Positions 41,581 to 49,788 of a stretch of DNA of 64,000 nucleotides are shown piece by piece. The notes under the pieces were generated by a model that was given only the letters and a program-made list of their open reading frames with translations, had not been told where the DNA came from and did not search any database. Source of the DNA: Marinimicrobium sp050113635 (GTDB lineage Bacteria; Pseudomonadota; Gammaproteobacteria; Pseudomonadales; Cellvibrionaceae); contig NZ_JBNJLT010000004.1 of NCBI RefSeq assembly GCF_050113635.1, forward strand, positions 248,001 to 312,000, given 5' to 3'. The position numbers and the translations under genes are program-made. Position 1 is the stretch's first letter. Each line of letters starts with the position of its first letter.

Positions 41581-41596
41581 TTGTCCAGTTGGACAA
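41581..41596. promoter_or_regulatory. RutR-like operator
   Basis: The perfect palindrome TTGTCCA-GT-TGGACAA fits the E. coli RutR consensus (TTGACCANNTGGTCAA) at all but one symmetric pair of positions. It overlaps the sigma-54 -24 element, so repressor binding would block the promoter. A RutR-like regulator is encoded in the cluster. Confidence 0.6.
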
Positions 41597-41605
41597 TATT
41601 TTGCA
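41590..41605 (+). promoter_or_regulatory. Sigma-54 promoter of the purine nucleoside permease-like gene
   Basis: TGGACAATATTTTGCA has GG (41591-41592), exactly ten bases and GC (41603-41604), with a perfect TTGCA -12 block. Predicted start about 41616, followed by a 50-base leader to the GTG. Confidence 0.65.
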
Positions 41606-41665
41606 TGGAGGAGTGTGAAATGTTCTTACGCTGTTAAACCCATCAATGACGAAACGAGGTAAATC

Positions 41666-42709
41666 GTGTTGAAACGACTGTTGCAAACCGGCCTGATATT
41701 GGCTCTTTTTAGTGTGGCCCTGGGGGCTAACGCGGCCACACCGATTAAAACGGTGGTGGTCACCATGTTCGAAAATGGCGAGGTGACCGGTGATCGGCCA
41801 GGTGAACTTCAGTTCTGGGTGGAACGCCTGGAACTGAAAAAAGTGGATTTCCCGCTGGGGGTTCACGACCTGTACACCAATGAGGATGGTCTCCTGGTCA
41901 TCTGTACGGGCGGCGGCGTTACCAACGCGACGGCCTCCATTATGGCGCTCGGTATGGACGAGCGTTTCGATTTGTCCAAATCCTACTGGGTGATTGCCGG
42001 TATTGGCGGGGGTGATCCTGAGGATGTATCGCTGGGAACGGCGGTCTGGGCCAAACACGTCGTGGACGGCGACCTGTTGTATGAAATTGATGGCCGCGAA
42101 ATTCCGGACAGCTGGGAATATGGTTTGATCCCGCTGGGCGCGAAAGAACCCAATCAGGAGTCCACCGGCTGGACCGTGGATACGATTGTGTATGACCTGA
42201 ACCCGTCGCTGGTTGAGTGGGCGTATGAGCTGACCAAGGATCATCCCACGCAGGACACGCCGGCGCTCAAGGAATTCCGGTCGCATTACGAAGGTTATCC
42301 CAATGCCCAGAAAGCGCCCTTCGTGACCATCGGTGATACGCTCGGTTCAAGCACCTACTGGCACGGTGACCTGTTGAACAAGTGGGCGAACGACTGGGTA
42401 AAACTGCACGCGGGCGAGCAGGCCAATATGATGACCACCAATATGGAAGATAACGGTACGCTCACAGCGTTGCACCGTATGGCCAAGGTGGGACTGGTGG
42501 ATACGGACCGGGTTTTGGTACTGCGCACCGTGAGTAACTATAGCGCACCACCCCCCGGAAAAACGGCCGCGTGGAGCACTACCGCTCCGTATCCGGATCA
42601 GGGTGGGCCCGCATTTGAAGCCGCGTTTGAACTGGGCAATCGTGTGGTGAAAACGATCAACGGTAACTGGAAGACATTTGAGAACACCATTCCGGGTGAT
42701 GCTCAGTAG
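41666..42709 (+). CDS. Purine nucleoside permease (NUP) family protein, secreted
   Basis: A 347-residue precursor with an N-terminal signal peptide (LKRLLQTGLILALFSVALGANAATP). The rest matches the NUP family: TVVVTMFENGEVTGDRPGELQFWVERLEL, GLLVICTGGGVTNATASIMALG, AGIGGGDPEDVSLGTAVWAKHVVDGDL, and TTNMEDNGTLTALHRM. The family is annotated as purine nucleoside permease but has a phosphorylase-like fold and is probably an enzyme or binding protein acting on nucleosides in the periplasm. The GTG at 41666 has cgaggt. It lies beside a divergent, secreted nucleosidase with a sigma-54 promoter in front. Confidence 0.8.
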   Translation: MLKRLLQTGLILALFSVALGANAATPIKTVVVTMFENGEVTGDRPGELQFWVERLELKKVDFPLGVHDLYTNEDGLLVICTGGGVTNATASIMALGMDERFDLSKSYWVIAGIGGGDPEDVSLGTAVWAKHVVDGDLLYEIDGREIPDSWEYGLIPLGAKEPNQESTGWTVDTIVYDLNPSLVEWAYELTKDHPTQDTPALKEFRSHYEGYPNAQKAPFVTIGDTLGSSTYWHGDLLNKWANDWVKLHAGEQANMMTTNMEDNGTLTALHRMAKVGLVDTDRVLVLRTVSNYSAPPPGKTAAWSTTAPYPDQGGPAFEAAFELGNRVVKTINGNWKTFENTIPGDAQ

Positions 42710-42731
42710 ATAGCGAGAGTGCGAATTCGTT

Positions 42732-44099
42732 CTAGCGGGAATGCGTATTCCAGCGTTCCCGCAGGCGTTTAGCCTGTACACCATGGCGCGCCATAATGTC
42801 CTGGATATCCTGATCAACCATCGTCCCGTGGCGGACTTTCCAGTTGCCGCCCACCATCACGAAATCCGCACGGTGTGCTCCGCACAATAACAAGGCGGCC
42901 AACGGATCATCGTGTCCGGAAAAGCGTGGTTCATCCAGTTTGAACAGTGCCAAGTCGGCCTGCTGCCCGACGCCGAGGCTGCCCAGCTCCGGTCGGTGCA
43001 ATAAGTCGGCACCGCCGCGTGTGGCCAGTGATAATGCATCGATATGGCTGCATTGATCCGAGCCGTACGTCAGCTTCTGCATCAGCATGGCCTGTCGGGC
43101 TTCCTGAATCATATTGGAGCCGTCGTTGGAAGCCGAGCCATCCACACCCAAACCGACGCGGACGCCCGCCCGGTTTAATTCCAGCGCGCGGCATTGTCCG
43201 GAGCCGAGCAGCATATTGGAGCTCGGGCAGTGGCACACGCCCACTTTTCCCCTGACCAGCTGTTCGATTTCCGCGTCATTAAAATGAATGCCGTGGGCCA
43301 GCCACACGCGTTCGTCCATCCAGCCCACCTCGGCCAGGTATTCCACAGGCCGTTGCCCGAACCGTTTCAGGCAGAAGTCGGTCTCGTCGGCGGTTTCCGC
43401 CAGATGGGTGTGCAGCAATACCTGTTCGCTGGCCGCCAGCCGGGCGCTTTCTTTCATTAATTCGGGCGTTACCGAAAAGGGCGAACAGGGGGCCAGGGCG
43501 ATTTGGCAGAAGGACTCGGGAGACGCATCGTGGTAGTCGCGAATCAGGCGCTGGCTTTCCGAGAGGATGAGCGCTTCGGGCTCCACCACCGAATCCGGCG
43601 GGAGCCCGCCGGCGGACTCCCCTAAACTCATGGAGCCTCGAGTCAGCGTTACCCGGTTGCCGATGGTGCGTGCGGCCTCTACCTGAACATCAATGGCGCG
43701 GGGCAGAAGGTGACTGAACACGTAATGGTGATCGGCCGCCGTGGTACAGCCGGACAGTAACAGTTCGCTCAGCGCCAGCTGCGTGGACGCGTATATGGCT
43801 TCGTCATCCAGGTTTGCCCATACCGGATAGAGTGCCTGCAACCACGGAAACAGCGCCTTGTTCAGCGCTGGCTTCAACGCCCGGGTCAGTGTTTGATAAA
43901 AATGGTGATGGCCGTTAATCAGGCCGGGAATGAGCACATGGGCCGAGGCGTCGAACGTCTGATCACAGTCGGTGGCTGGAGTGTGACCGTGAGGCACTAG
44001 CTCGACCACGCGTGCGCCGTCAATCACGATGCCGTTGTCGGCATCCTCCCCAGTGCCGGTCCAGCAGGCGAGTGGGTGCCGCAGCCAGAGTCGGCTCAT
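42732..44099 (-). CDS. 8-oxoguanine deaminase-like amidohydrolase
   Basis: A 455-residue amidohydrolase with the metal motif HHH (INGHHHFYQT, H64 and H66), HTHLAETADE (metal His near 237), LAHGIHF (His near 270) and LGVDGSASND (catalytic Asp). It resembles the Pseudomonas 8-oxoguanine deaminase (Pa0142), which turns 8-oxoguanine into urate, so it is a branch feeding oxidised purines into the urate pathway. An isoguanine or guanine deaminase activity is a possible alternative. Its start overlaps the TetR gene by 4 bases; it is the last gene of the ABC-importer operon. A hairpin at 42735-42762 overlaps its end. Confidence 0.85.
   Translation of the reverse strand: MSRLWLRHPLACWTGTGEDADNGIVIDGARVVELVPHGHTPATDCDQTFDASAHVLIPGLINGHHHFYQTLTRALKPALNKALFPWLQALYPVWANLDDEAIYASTQLALSELLLSGCTTAADHHYVFSHLLPRAIDVQVEAARTIGNRVTLTRGSMSLGESAGGLPPDSVVEPEALILSESQRLIRDYHDASPESFCQIALAPCSPFSVTPELMKESARLAASEQVLLHTHLAETADETDFCLKRFGQRPVEYLAEVGWMDERVWLAHGIHFNDAEIEQLVRGKVGVCHCPSSNMLLGSGQCRALELNRAGVRVGLGVDGSASNDGSNMIQEARQAMLMQKLTYGSDQCSHIDALSLATRGGADLLHRPELGSLGVGQQADLALFKLDEPRFSGHDDPLAALLLCGAHRADFVMVGGNWKVRHGTMVDQDIQDIMARHGVQAKRLRERWNTHSR
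42735..42762. terminator. Convergent hairpin between the NUP gene and the deaminase gene
   Basis: GCGGGAATGC and GCGTTCCCGC form a 10-bp stem (one G-U) with an 8-base loop, at the 3' end of both convergent genes. No strong T-tract, so bidirectional termination is tentative. Confidence 0.5.
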
Positions 44100-44812
44100 G
44101 CCGAAACGCCGTGTTCTGGCTGGCGGGAGCGTTCAGGCGGTTCCAGTCCACAACCGCGAAGAATGATCTGGCTGAGAAAGTTGGAGATGTCTTCAATCAT
44201 ATCCGGCTCGTACTCCGCCCGGTTCATGATGGTGAGCACCTGAACATCGAAGTCCGCGTAGTGTTGGGTAGACGACCAGATGAGAAAGATCAGTTGCACC
44301 GGGTCTACCGGTTTCATGCGGCCTTGTTGAATCCAGGTGTTGAGCACCGCCGCCTTGCGGCGCACCCATTGTCGCATCTCCGTCCGGATGTAATCTTTCA
44401 GGTGAGGCGCGCCCTGAATAATTTCCATGGCGAACAATTTTGACGCCCGGGGGTGAGTGTAAGACAGCTCCACTTTTTTGCGAATGAACTCATCGAGGAC
44501 CACCGCCGGGTCGTCCCGCTCGGTGATCTCGTCAAAAAAGTTGTTCCACAGATGGATGAGGTTATCCAGCACGGCGATGTACAGGTTCGATTTACTCTTG
44601 AAATAGTAATGTACATTCGCTTTGGGGATCTGTGCACGGTCTGCAATCGCTTGAATGCTGGTGCCCCGATAGCCGTGTTGCACAAACTCTTCTTCGGCGG
44701 CTTTAATGATGTTAGTCAGATTCCGATCCCGGATTTTTCCCGCCCGGTATTTGCCGGTCGGGGTTTCATTGGGATCGAAATCGATAGCGTGTTCCAGTAC
44801 TTTGCTAACCAT
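44096..44812 (-). CDS. RutR-like TetR-family regulator
   Basis: A 238-residue TetR-family protein. The N-terminal helix-turn-helix (IIKAAEEEFVQHGYRGTSIQAIADRAQIPKANVHYYFKSKSNLYIAVLDNLI) and a RutR-type C-terminal ligand domain (ASKLFAMEIIQGAPHL, QGRMKPVDPVQLIFLIWSSTQHYADF) match E. coli RutR, which responds to uracil and thymine and binds TTGACCANNTGGTCAA. It is encoded between the BMP-type lipoprotein and the 8-oxoguanine deaminase genes. Its candidate operator is the near-consensus palindrome at 41581-41596. The ligand here may be a purine base. Confidence 0.9.
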   Translation of the reverse strand: MVSKVLEHAIDFDPNETPTGKYRAGKIRDRNLTNIIKAAEEEFVQHGYRGTSIQAIADRAQIPKANVHYYFKSKSNLYIAVLDNLIHLWNNFFDEITERDDPAVVLDEFIRKKVELSYTHPRASKLFAMEIIQGAPHLKDYIRTEMRQWVRRKAAVLNTWIQQGRMKPVDPVQLIFLIWSSTQHYADFDVQVLTIMNRAEYEPDMIEDISNFLSQIILRGCGLEPPERSRQPEHGVSA

Positions 44813-44830
44813 TGTTATTACTATCTCCGG

Positions 44831-45940
44831 TTATGGGTTCAGTTTTCCGTCCACCCCATTGACAAACCATTCCTGCTCCAGAAGATCGCTATCGCTCAAT
44901 GCATCGCCTTCCGCCACGACCTGTTCTCCGGCCTGGTTATAGAGGGGGCCCTGAAAAACCTGTCGGGTGCCTTCAATGATCTCCATTTTATACGCCGTAA
45001 CTTTTTCAACAACCTCTTGTGGCACGACTTCATTAAACGGGGAGAGGTCCACCACCCCTTCCTTGAGACCGTGCCAGATCGCGGTTGATTCCCAGTTGCC
45101 GTCAAGCACGGCCTGAATCTTGTCGTGGTAAATGCTCTCCCAATGCATGGTAACCGCCGTCAAATGTGCATTGGGGCCATAGTGGCTCATGTCGGAGTTG
45201 AATCCCACCGCGTACACATTACGCGCCTCGGCCGCCTGAATGACAGCGGGCGAGTCGGAGTGCATGGTCAGCACATCGGCGCCTTGCAAAATCAGGCTGT
45301 CGGCCGCCTCCCGCTCGCGGGCGGGATCGTGCCAGGTGTTGATCCATACCACGCTGACCCGTGCGTCGGGATTGGTGGTTTGTACGCCCAGAGTGAATGC
45401 GTTGATGCCGCGAATGACCTCGGGAATGGGGAAGGCGGCCACATAGCCGATACGGCCGCTTTCGCTCATGGCGCCAGCGGTCATTCCCGCCAGGTAACGG
45501 CCCTGATAGGCCCGTGCCTGGTAATTGCCCACGTTGCGCGCGGTTTTATAGCCTGTGGCGTGTTCGTACTTCACGTTGGGAAAACGTCGGGCCACTTTGA
45601 GGGTCGGGTTCATATAGCCGAAGGAGGTGGTAAAGATCAGATCGTGTCCGCGCGCGGACAGGTTGCGGATCACCCGTTCGGAATCCGAGCCTTCCGCGAC
45701 GCTTTCCACATAAGATGTCTCAATCTTATCTCCGAATTCTTCGGCAACGATTTGTCGCGCCTGGTCGTGCATGTAGGTCCAGCCCGCATCGCCGATCGGG
45801 CTGACGTACACAAATCCGACTTTCAGTGGTTCGTCGGTATAAGGCTCGTCCGCCTGGGTTGCCAGGCTACAACCGAGCAAAGCGAGCGCGGTGGCGGCAA
45901 TGCGTTTTTTTAAAGCCATTAGCGCGTCATCTAAAGCCAT
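44831..45940 (-). CDS. BMP-family ABC transporter substrate-binding protein
   Basis: A 369-residue precursor (N-terminal hydrophobic segment, possible lipobox LLGC; cut near ATQA). It is of the BMP type (KVGFVYVSPIGDAGWTYMHDQARQ and IFTTSFGYMNPTLKVARRFP), the binding-protein class of purine nucleoside and nucleobase importers. It is encoded with two permeases and an ATPase in one operon. The start at 45940 has agagga upstream; an in-frame ATG 21 bases later lies in a duplicated start region (see the repeat at 45911-45949). Confidence 0.88.
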   Translation of the reverse strand: MALDDALMALKKRIAATALALLGCSLATQADEPYTDEPLKVGFVYVSPIGDAGWTYMHDQARQIVAEEFGDKIETSYVESVAEGSDSERVIRNLSARGHDLIFTTSFGYMNPTLKVARRFPNVKYEHATGYKTARNVGNYQARAYQGRYLAGMTAGAMSESGRIGYVAAFPIPEVIRGINAFTLGVQTTNPDARVSVVWINTWHDPAREREAADSLILQGADVLTMHSDSPAVIQAAEARNVYAVGFNSDMSHYGPNAHLTAVTMHWESIYHDKIQAVLDGNWESTAIWHGLKEGVVDLSPFNEVVPQEVVEKVTAYKMEIIEGTRQVFQGPLYNQAGEQVVAEGDALSDSDLLEQEWFVNGVDGKLNP

Positions 45941-45949
45941 TAGCGTGTC
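45911..45949. repeat. 21-bp tandem duplication spanning the BMP start codon
   Basis: TAAAGCCATTAGCGCGTC (45911-45928) and the copy with one change (45932-45949), period 21, duplicate the start codon region of the BMP gene on the minus strand. It adds a second in-frame ATG and the sequence MALDDA to the N-terminus. Confidence 0.75.
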
Positions 45950-45986
45950 CTCTTCTGCGTATAATCAAATAGTTGAACCGCTTCGC

Positions 45987-46913
45987 TTACTGCGGTGGAT
46001 AATAAGGCTGGCCCAGCGAGCGAGGCGCGAACAAACCGCGTGCGCCCTTGCGGCTCATCATGAAAACCAGTACGACGATGGTGATCGCGTAGGGCAGCAT
46101 GGCCAGCAGGTTCGATGGCACGTCGTAGCCAAAACCCTGCAACAGCAGGTGCAGAATACTGGCGAAGCCAAACAGCCAGGCACCCAGCAGGATCCGCTCG
46201 GTACGCCAGCTGGCAAACACGACCAGTGCCAGTGCAATCCAGCCCCGACCGGCGGAAATGCCCTCGGCCCACATCGGGGTATAGGCCAGCGACAGGTAAG
46301 CACCTGCCAGCCCTGCCATGGCGCCGCCAAACACGACCGTGGCGTAGCGCACCAGCAGCACCTTGTAACCGAGAGCGTGTGCTACCTCGGGGTTTTCGCC
46401 GACGGCGCGAACAATCAGGCCCAGACGGGTGGAACGGAATACCCAAAAGACCAGGGCGAACAACACAAAACTCAAGTAGACCAGCGCATCCTGCCCGAAC
46501 AGTGCCGGGCCGATCAGCGGGATATCACTCAGCAGGGGAATGGGCAGGCGGCCGAGCCCCGAAATGGACTGGCCTACATAATCGGCGCCCACAAATGCGC
46601 TTAGGCCCGTGCCGAAAATCGTCAGGGCCAAACCAGTGGCCACCTGATTGGAAATTAACGACAGGGCCACAAACGCGAATATCAGCGAAACCAGGCCGCC
46701 GGATAACACACCAATCATTACGCCGATGAGCATTGAATCGCTGAGGTAGGCCGCGATGAAAGCAAACGCCGCACCCACGAGAATCATCCCTTCTTGGCCC
46801 AGATTCAGGACACCGGAGCGCTCGGAAACCATGGCTCCGAGTGCCACCAGTAACAGCGGTGTACCGGTGCGTACCATGGCGAACAAAATATTTTCAATCA
46901 GTGCGAGATCCAT
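45987..46913 (-). CDS. Purine/nucleoside ABC transporter permease (BMP-type, second permease)
   Basis: A 308-residue inner-membrane permease with about 9 helices in the BPD_transp_2 family. Features include VSERSGVLNLGQEGMILVGAAFAF near the N-terminus and AVGENPEVAHALGYKVLLVRYATVVFGGAMAGLAGAYL. It pairs with the other permease (46955-48037), 41 bases upstream in transcription, and the BMP gene lies 46 bases downstream. It forms half of the transmembrane pore of the importer. Confidence 0.92.
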   Translation of the reverse strand: MDLALIENILFAMVRTGTPLLLVALGAMVSERSGVLNLGQEGMILVGAAFAFIAAYLSDSMLIGVMIGVLSGGLVSLIFAFVALSLISNQVATGLALTIFGTGLSAFVGADYVGQSISGLGRLPIPLLSDIPLIGPALFGQDALVYLSFVLFALVFWVFRSTRLGLIVRAVGENPEVAHALGYKVLLVRYATVVFGGAMAGLAGAYLSLAYTPMWAEGISAGRGWIALALVVFASWRTERILLGAWLFGFASILHLLLQGFGYDVPSNLLAMLPYAITIVVLVFMMSRKGARGLFAPRSLGQPYYPPQ

Positions 46914-46954
46914 ACTTGTGTTTTACCTACAAACTCGGGTACAAAAACAGTCCG

Positions 46955-48037
46955 TCAGGCATTGGTCGCTGCCGTTGGGTTGAGGTGCTGGGTGAAGACC
47001 AGCCTGTAGTGAATCAACAGGTCGCAACCCAGCAGGAAAAACAGCAACATGCCTTGAAACAATCCGGTAATGGACTTCGGAAGCGAAAGATCCATTTGTG
47101 CCATCTCCCCGCCCAGATAAGTCAGTCCGAGCAACAGGCTGGCGAGCACAATACCAAACGGATGCATCCGTCCCATGAACACCACAATGATGGCGGCGTA
47201 CCCGTAGCCGAGCGACAGCGTTGGGATCAACTGACCAACCGGCCCGTTGGTTTCTGAAACGCCGGCCAGGCCTGCCATGGCACCGCTGAATAGCAGCATG
47301 AACCAGATAATCCGTTTACCGTTGAATCCCGAGGTGTGAGCGGCGTTTCGGTTTTCACCCATGACGCGCAGTTGAAAACCGAGCAGTGAGCGGCTGAGCA
47401 ACACCCAGATCACCACTGCCATGAACAACGCAATAAACAAGGCAATAGTGACCCGGTAATCGGGAGAAAGCAGCGGGAGCAACGTTTGCTCCGAAAACAG
47501 GGCGGACTCGGGGAAGTTAAATCCCGCCGGATCTTTCAGTGGGCCATGCACGCCCCACAATAAAAGATTCACGGCAATGTAATTGAGCATGATGGTGGTT
47601 AGAATTTCGTTGGTGTTAAAACGGGTTAACAACAGGGCGGCAATGCCCGCCCAACACAGACCCGCCATTGCACCGCTCAACAACACCAGTGGAATCACCC
47701 AAAAACCGTCGGCATCACTCAGTTGCAGGGAAACGGCACCGCCGATCAGAGCCGCGAAGACAAACTGTCCTTCGGCACCAATGTTCCAGATCTTTGCCTT
47801 GAAGCACAGCGTTAACCCGGTGGCACACAACAGCAACGGCGTAACTTTGACGGCCAGCTCTGATAAACCGTACAGATCACTGATCGGAGCGATAAAAAAG
47901 GTGTGCAGGCTGGATAGTGGCGCATGCCCCAGTGCCGCGAACAGCAGACCGCCGGCGATCAATGTCAGTATCAGTGCCAGCACGGGTGACAGATACAGCA
48001 TGGCACGGGAAGGCTCCAGCCGTTTTTCAAGACGCAT
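46955..48037 (-). CDS. Purine/nucleoside ABC transporter permease (BMP-type, first permease)
   Basis: A 360-residue permease of the BPD_transp_2 family with FKAKIWNIGAEGQFVFAALIGG, MLNYIAVNLLLWGVHGPLKDPAGFNFPES and a C-terminal RVMGENRNAAHTSGFNGKRIIWFMLLFSGAMAGLAGV. Start at 48037 (MRLEKRLEP, ggagg 8 bases upstream) is used because the longer reading continues into the ATPase gene in another frame. Its start overlaps the ATPase stop by 11 bases, so translation is coupled. Confidence 0.92.
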   Translation of the reverse strand: MRLEKRLEPSRAMLYLSPVLALILTLIAGGLLFAALGHAPLSSLHTFFIAPISDLYGLSELAVKVTPLLLCATGLTLCFKAKIWNIGAEGQFVFAALIGGAVSLQLSDADGFWVIPLVLLSGAMAGLCWAGIAALLLTRFNTNEILTTIMLNYIAVNLLLWGVHGPLKDPAGFNFPESALFSEQTLLPLLSPDYRVTIALFIALFMAVVIWVLLSRSLLGFQLRVMGENRNAAHTSGFNGKRIIWFMLLFSGAMAGLAGVSETNGPVGQLIPTLSLGYGYAAIIVVFMGRMHPFGIVLASLLLGLTYLGGEMAQMDLSLPKSITGLFQGMLLFFLLGCDLLIHYRLVFTQHLNPTAATNA

Positions 48038-49607
48038 GATGAACCTCCGCGCGATTTGGGTGGGCTTCAGGGGCAGTATCTTCAGGGCCAGTATCGATAA
48101 AACTGCCCGCCATCCACTCGCCGAGCTGTTCCAGTGGCACTGCATCACGAGCGTTCAGCGGCGATAACCGGCCAGCGCAGATCGCACCCAAACGGTCGCT
48201 CAATAGATACAGTTCATCCAGGTCTTCGCTGATCACCAGAATAGCGGTGCCGTTGTCACGCAAGGCAATCAATGCCTGATGAATTTTGTTGGCGGCACCC
48301 ACATCCACACCCCAGGTCGGGTGAAAACAGACAAGGACGCGTGGAGCTTGTTCGATCTCCCGACCGATAATAAATTTTTGCAAATTGCCGCCAGAAAGGC
48401 TGCGTGCCGAATCATCCGGACCTCCGGCTTTCACGCCGTAGCGTTGAATGATACGGCCGGCGCGTTCGCGCACCGCTTTCCAGCTCACCAGCCCCCGGTT
48501 GACGCCGTGGGTGACATAGCCAGTCAGTAACTGGTTTTCTGTCAAACTCATGGCGCCGACCGATCCGCGCCCCATCCGGTCGGCGGGAACAACGCCAAGC
48601 CCGCGCTGGCGACGACGAACGATAGACGTATTCGCCATGGCGGCGCCATCGAGAAGCAGCTCGCCCTCGTCAGCCGATAGTTCACCGCTGATAAGATCGA
48701 CCAGTTCATCCTGTCCGTTGCCCGCGACGCCGGCCAGGCCGACGATTTCCCCGGCCTGCACCGTCAAGTTGATGTTATGCAGGTGAATCGCGAAGGGGCT
48801 GGCAGGCTTGACACCGATTCCGCTCAGGCTCAGACGTGTCTCGGCGGGGCTGCCCGCCGAAAAGTTGCTTTCCATCTCAAGATCATCGCCGAGCATGAGC
48901 CGGGCCATATCACTGGCGGAGGTTTCTGAAGGGATGCAAGAACCCGTTACTTTGCCCCCGCGTAAAATAGTGGCCTGGTCACACAATGCGTTCACTTCGT
49001 GCAATTTGTGGGAAATAAATAAAATGCTGCACCCTTTCCGGGCAAGCTGCTTTAGCACACCGATCAGTTGCTCCACTTCCGGCGGTGTTAACACCGCCGT
49101 GGGTTCGTCCAGAATCAGCAGTTGAATGTCCTGGAGCAGGCACCGAATGATTTCCACCCGCTGTTGCTCGCCGACTGACAGCGTATGCACCATCCGGTCC
49201 GGATGAATGGCCAGGCCGTATTCATCGCCGACCGACTGGATGCGTGCGCGCAGGTTATTCATAGACCCGTATTCGGACGGGCTCAGGTACAGGGCAATGT
49301 TTTCCGTCACGGTCAGCGTTTCAAAGAGTGAAAAGTGCTGGAACACCATGCCCATGCCCAGCGCTCTCGCCTGGGCGGGCCCCTCAATGCTGACTTCTTT
49401 ATCGTTCCACAGCACCTGCCCGGCATCGGGCTTTACGACACCGTAGATGATTTTCATCAAGGTGCTTTTCCCGGCGCCGTTCTCTCCCAGCAGGGCGTGA
49501 ATTTCCCCGGGAGAGACACGCAAGTTGATGGCATCGTTGGCCACGCAGCCGGGATAGGCTTTGGTAATTCCGATTAACTCTAACCGGTTTGGGTTGCGCT
49601 TCGACAT
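48027..49607 (-). CDS. Purine/nucleoside ABC transporter ATP-binding protein, two ABC domains
   Basis: A 526-residue ATPase with two fused nucleotide-binding domains. Domain 1 has GENGAGKSTLMK (about 40-51), a signature LSVGEQQRVEI and LLILDEPTAVLT. Domain 2 (about 270-500) has a degenerate Walker A (GVAGNGQDEL, no Lys) and the LSGGNLQKF signature. Such asymmetry is normal for sugar/nucleoside importers of this type. It is the first gene of the minus-strand operon ATPase-permease-permease-BMP-TetR-8-oxoguanine deaminase. A sigma-54 promoter candidate lies upstream at 49646-49661. Confidence 0.95.
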   Translation of the reverse strand: MSKRNPNRLELIGITKAYPGCVANDAINLRVSPGEIHALLGENGAGKSTLMKIIYGVVKPDAGQVLWNDKEVSIEGPAQARALGMGMVFQHFSLFETLTVTENIALYLSPSEYGSMNNLRARIQSVGDEYGLAIHPDRMVHTLSVGEQQRVEIIRCLLQDIQLLILDEPTAVLTPPEVEQLIGVLKQLARKGCSILFISHKLHEVNALCDQATILRGGKVTGSCIPSETSASDMARLMLGDDLEMESNFSAGSPAETRLSLSGIGVKPASPFAIHLHNINLTVQAGEIVGLAGVAGNGQDELVDLISGELSADEGELLLDGAAMANTSIVRRRQRGLGVVPADRMGRGSVGAMSLTENQLLTGYVTHGVNRGLVSWKAVRERAGRIIQRYGVKAGGPDDSARSLSGGNLQKFIIGREIEQAPRVLVCFHPTWGVDVGAANKIHQALIALRDNGTAILVISEDLDELYLLSDRLGAICAGRLSPLNARDAVPLEQLGEWMAGSFIDTGPEDTAPEAHPNRAEVHHAS

Positions 49608-49645
49608 AAACCTGACTGTTTAGACAAAAATGATAGAAACGCTAA

Positions 49646-49661
49646 AGCAAGGAGTATGCCA
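49646..49661 (-). promoter_or_regulatory. Sigma-54 promoter of the purine importer operon
   Basis: On the minus strand TGGCATA-CTCC-TTGCT: GG-N10-GC is exact, and TGGCA and TTGCT match consensus. Predicted start near 49635, a 28-base leader before the ATPase ATG at 49607. Confidence 0.7.
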
Positions 49662-49702
49662 CCGTCTGCATTGACGCCCCTTTTGGCTCGCCACTAAAAA
49701 AA

Positions 49703-49718
49703 TTGTCTGACTGGCCAG
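49703..49718. promoter_or_regulatory. Weak RutR-like site overlapping the xdhA sigma-54 promoter
   Basis: TTGTCTGACTGGCCAG matches the RutR consensus at about 9 of 14 specified positions, much weaker than 41581-41596, but is likewise placed so that the TTGTC half precedes the -24 TGG by four bases. Confidence 0.3.
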
Positions 49719-49727
49719 ATTTTTGCT
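49712..49727 (+). promoter_or_regulatory. Sigma-54 promoter of the xanthine dehydrogenase operon
   Basis: TGGCCAGATTTTTGCT has GG (49713-49714), exactly ten bases and GC (49725-49726), with TTGCT perfect. Predicted start near 49738, leader about 51 bases to the GTG of xdhA. The intergenic region 49608-49788 also holds the divergent sigma-54 promoter. Confidence 0.7.
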
Positions 49728-49788
49728 TTGTTGAAGTTAGGTTATAGAACGGCTCTCGGGCCGAGACGTTATTGTGGGAGGTGAAAAC

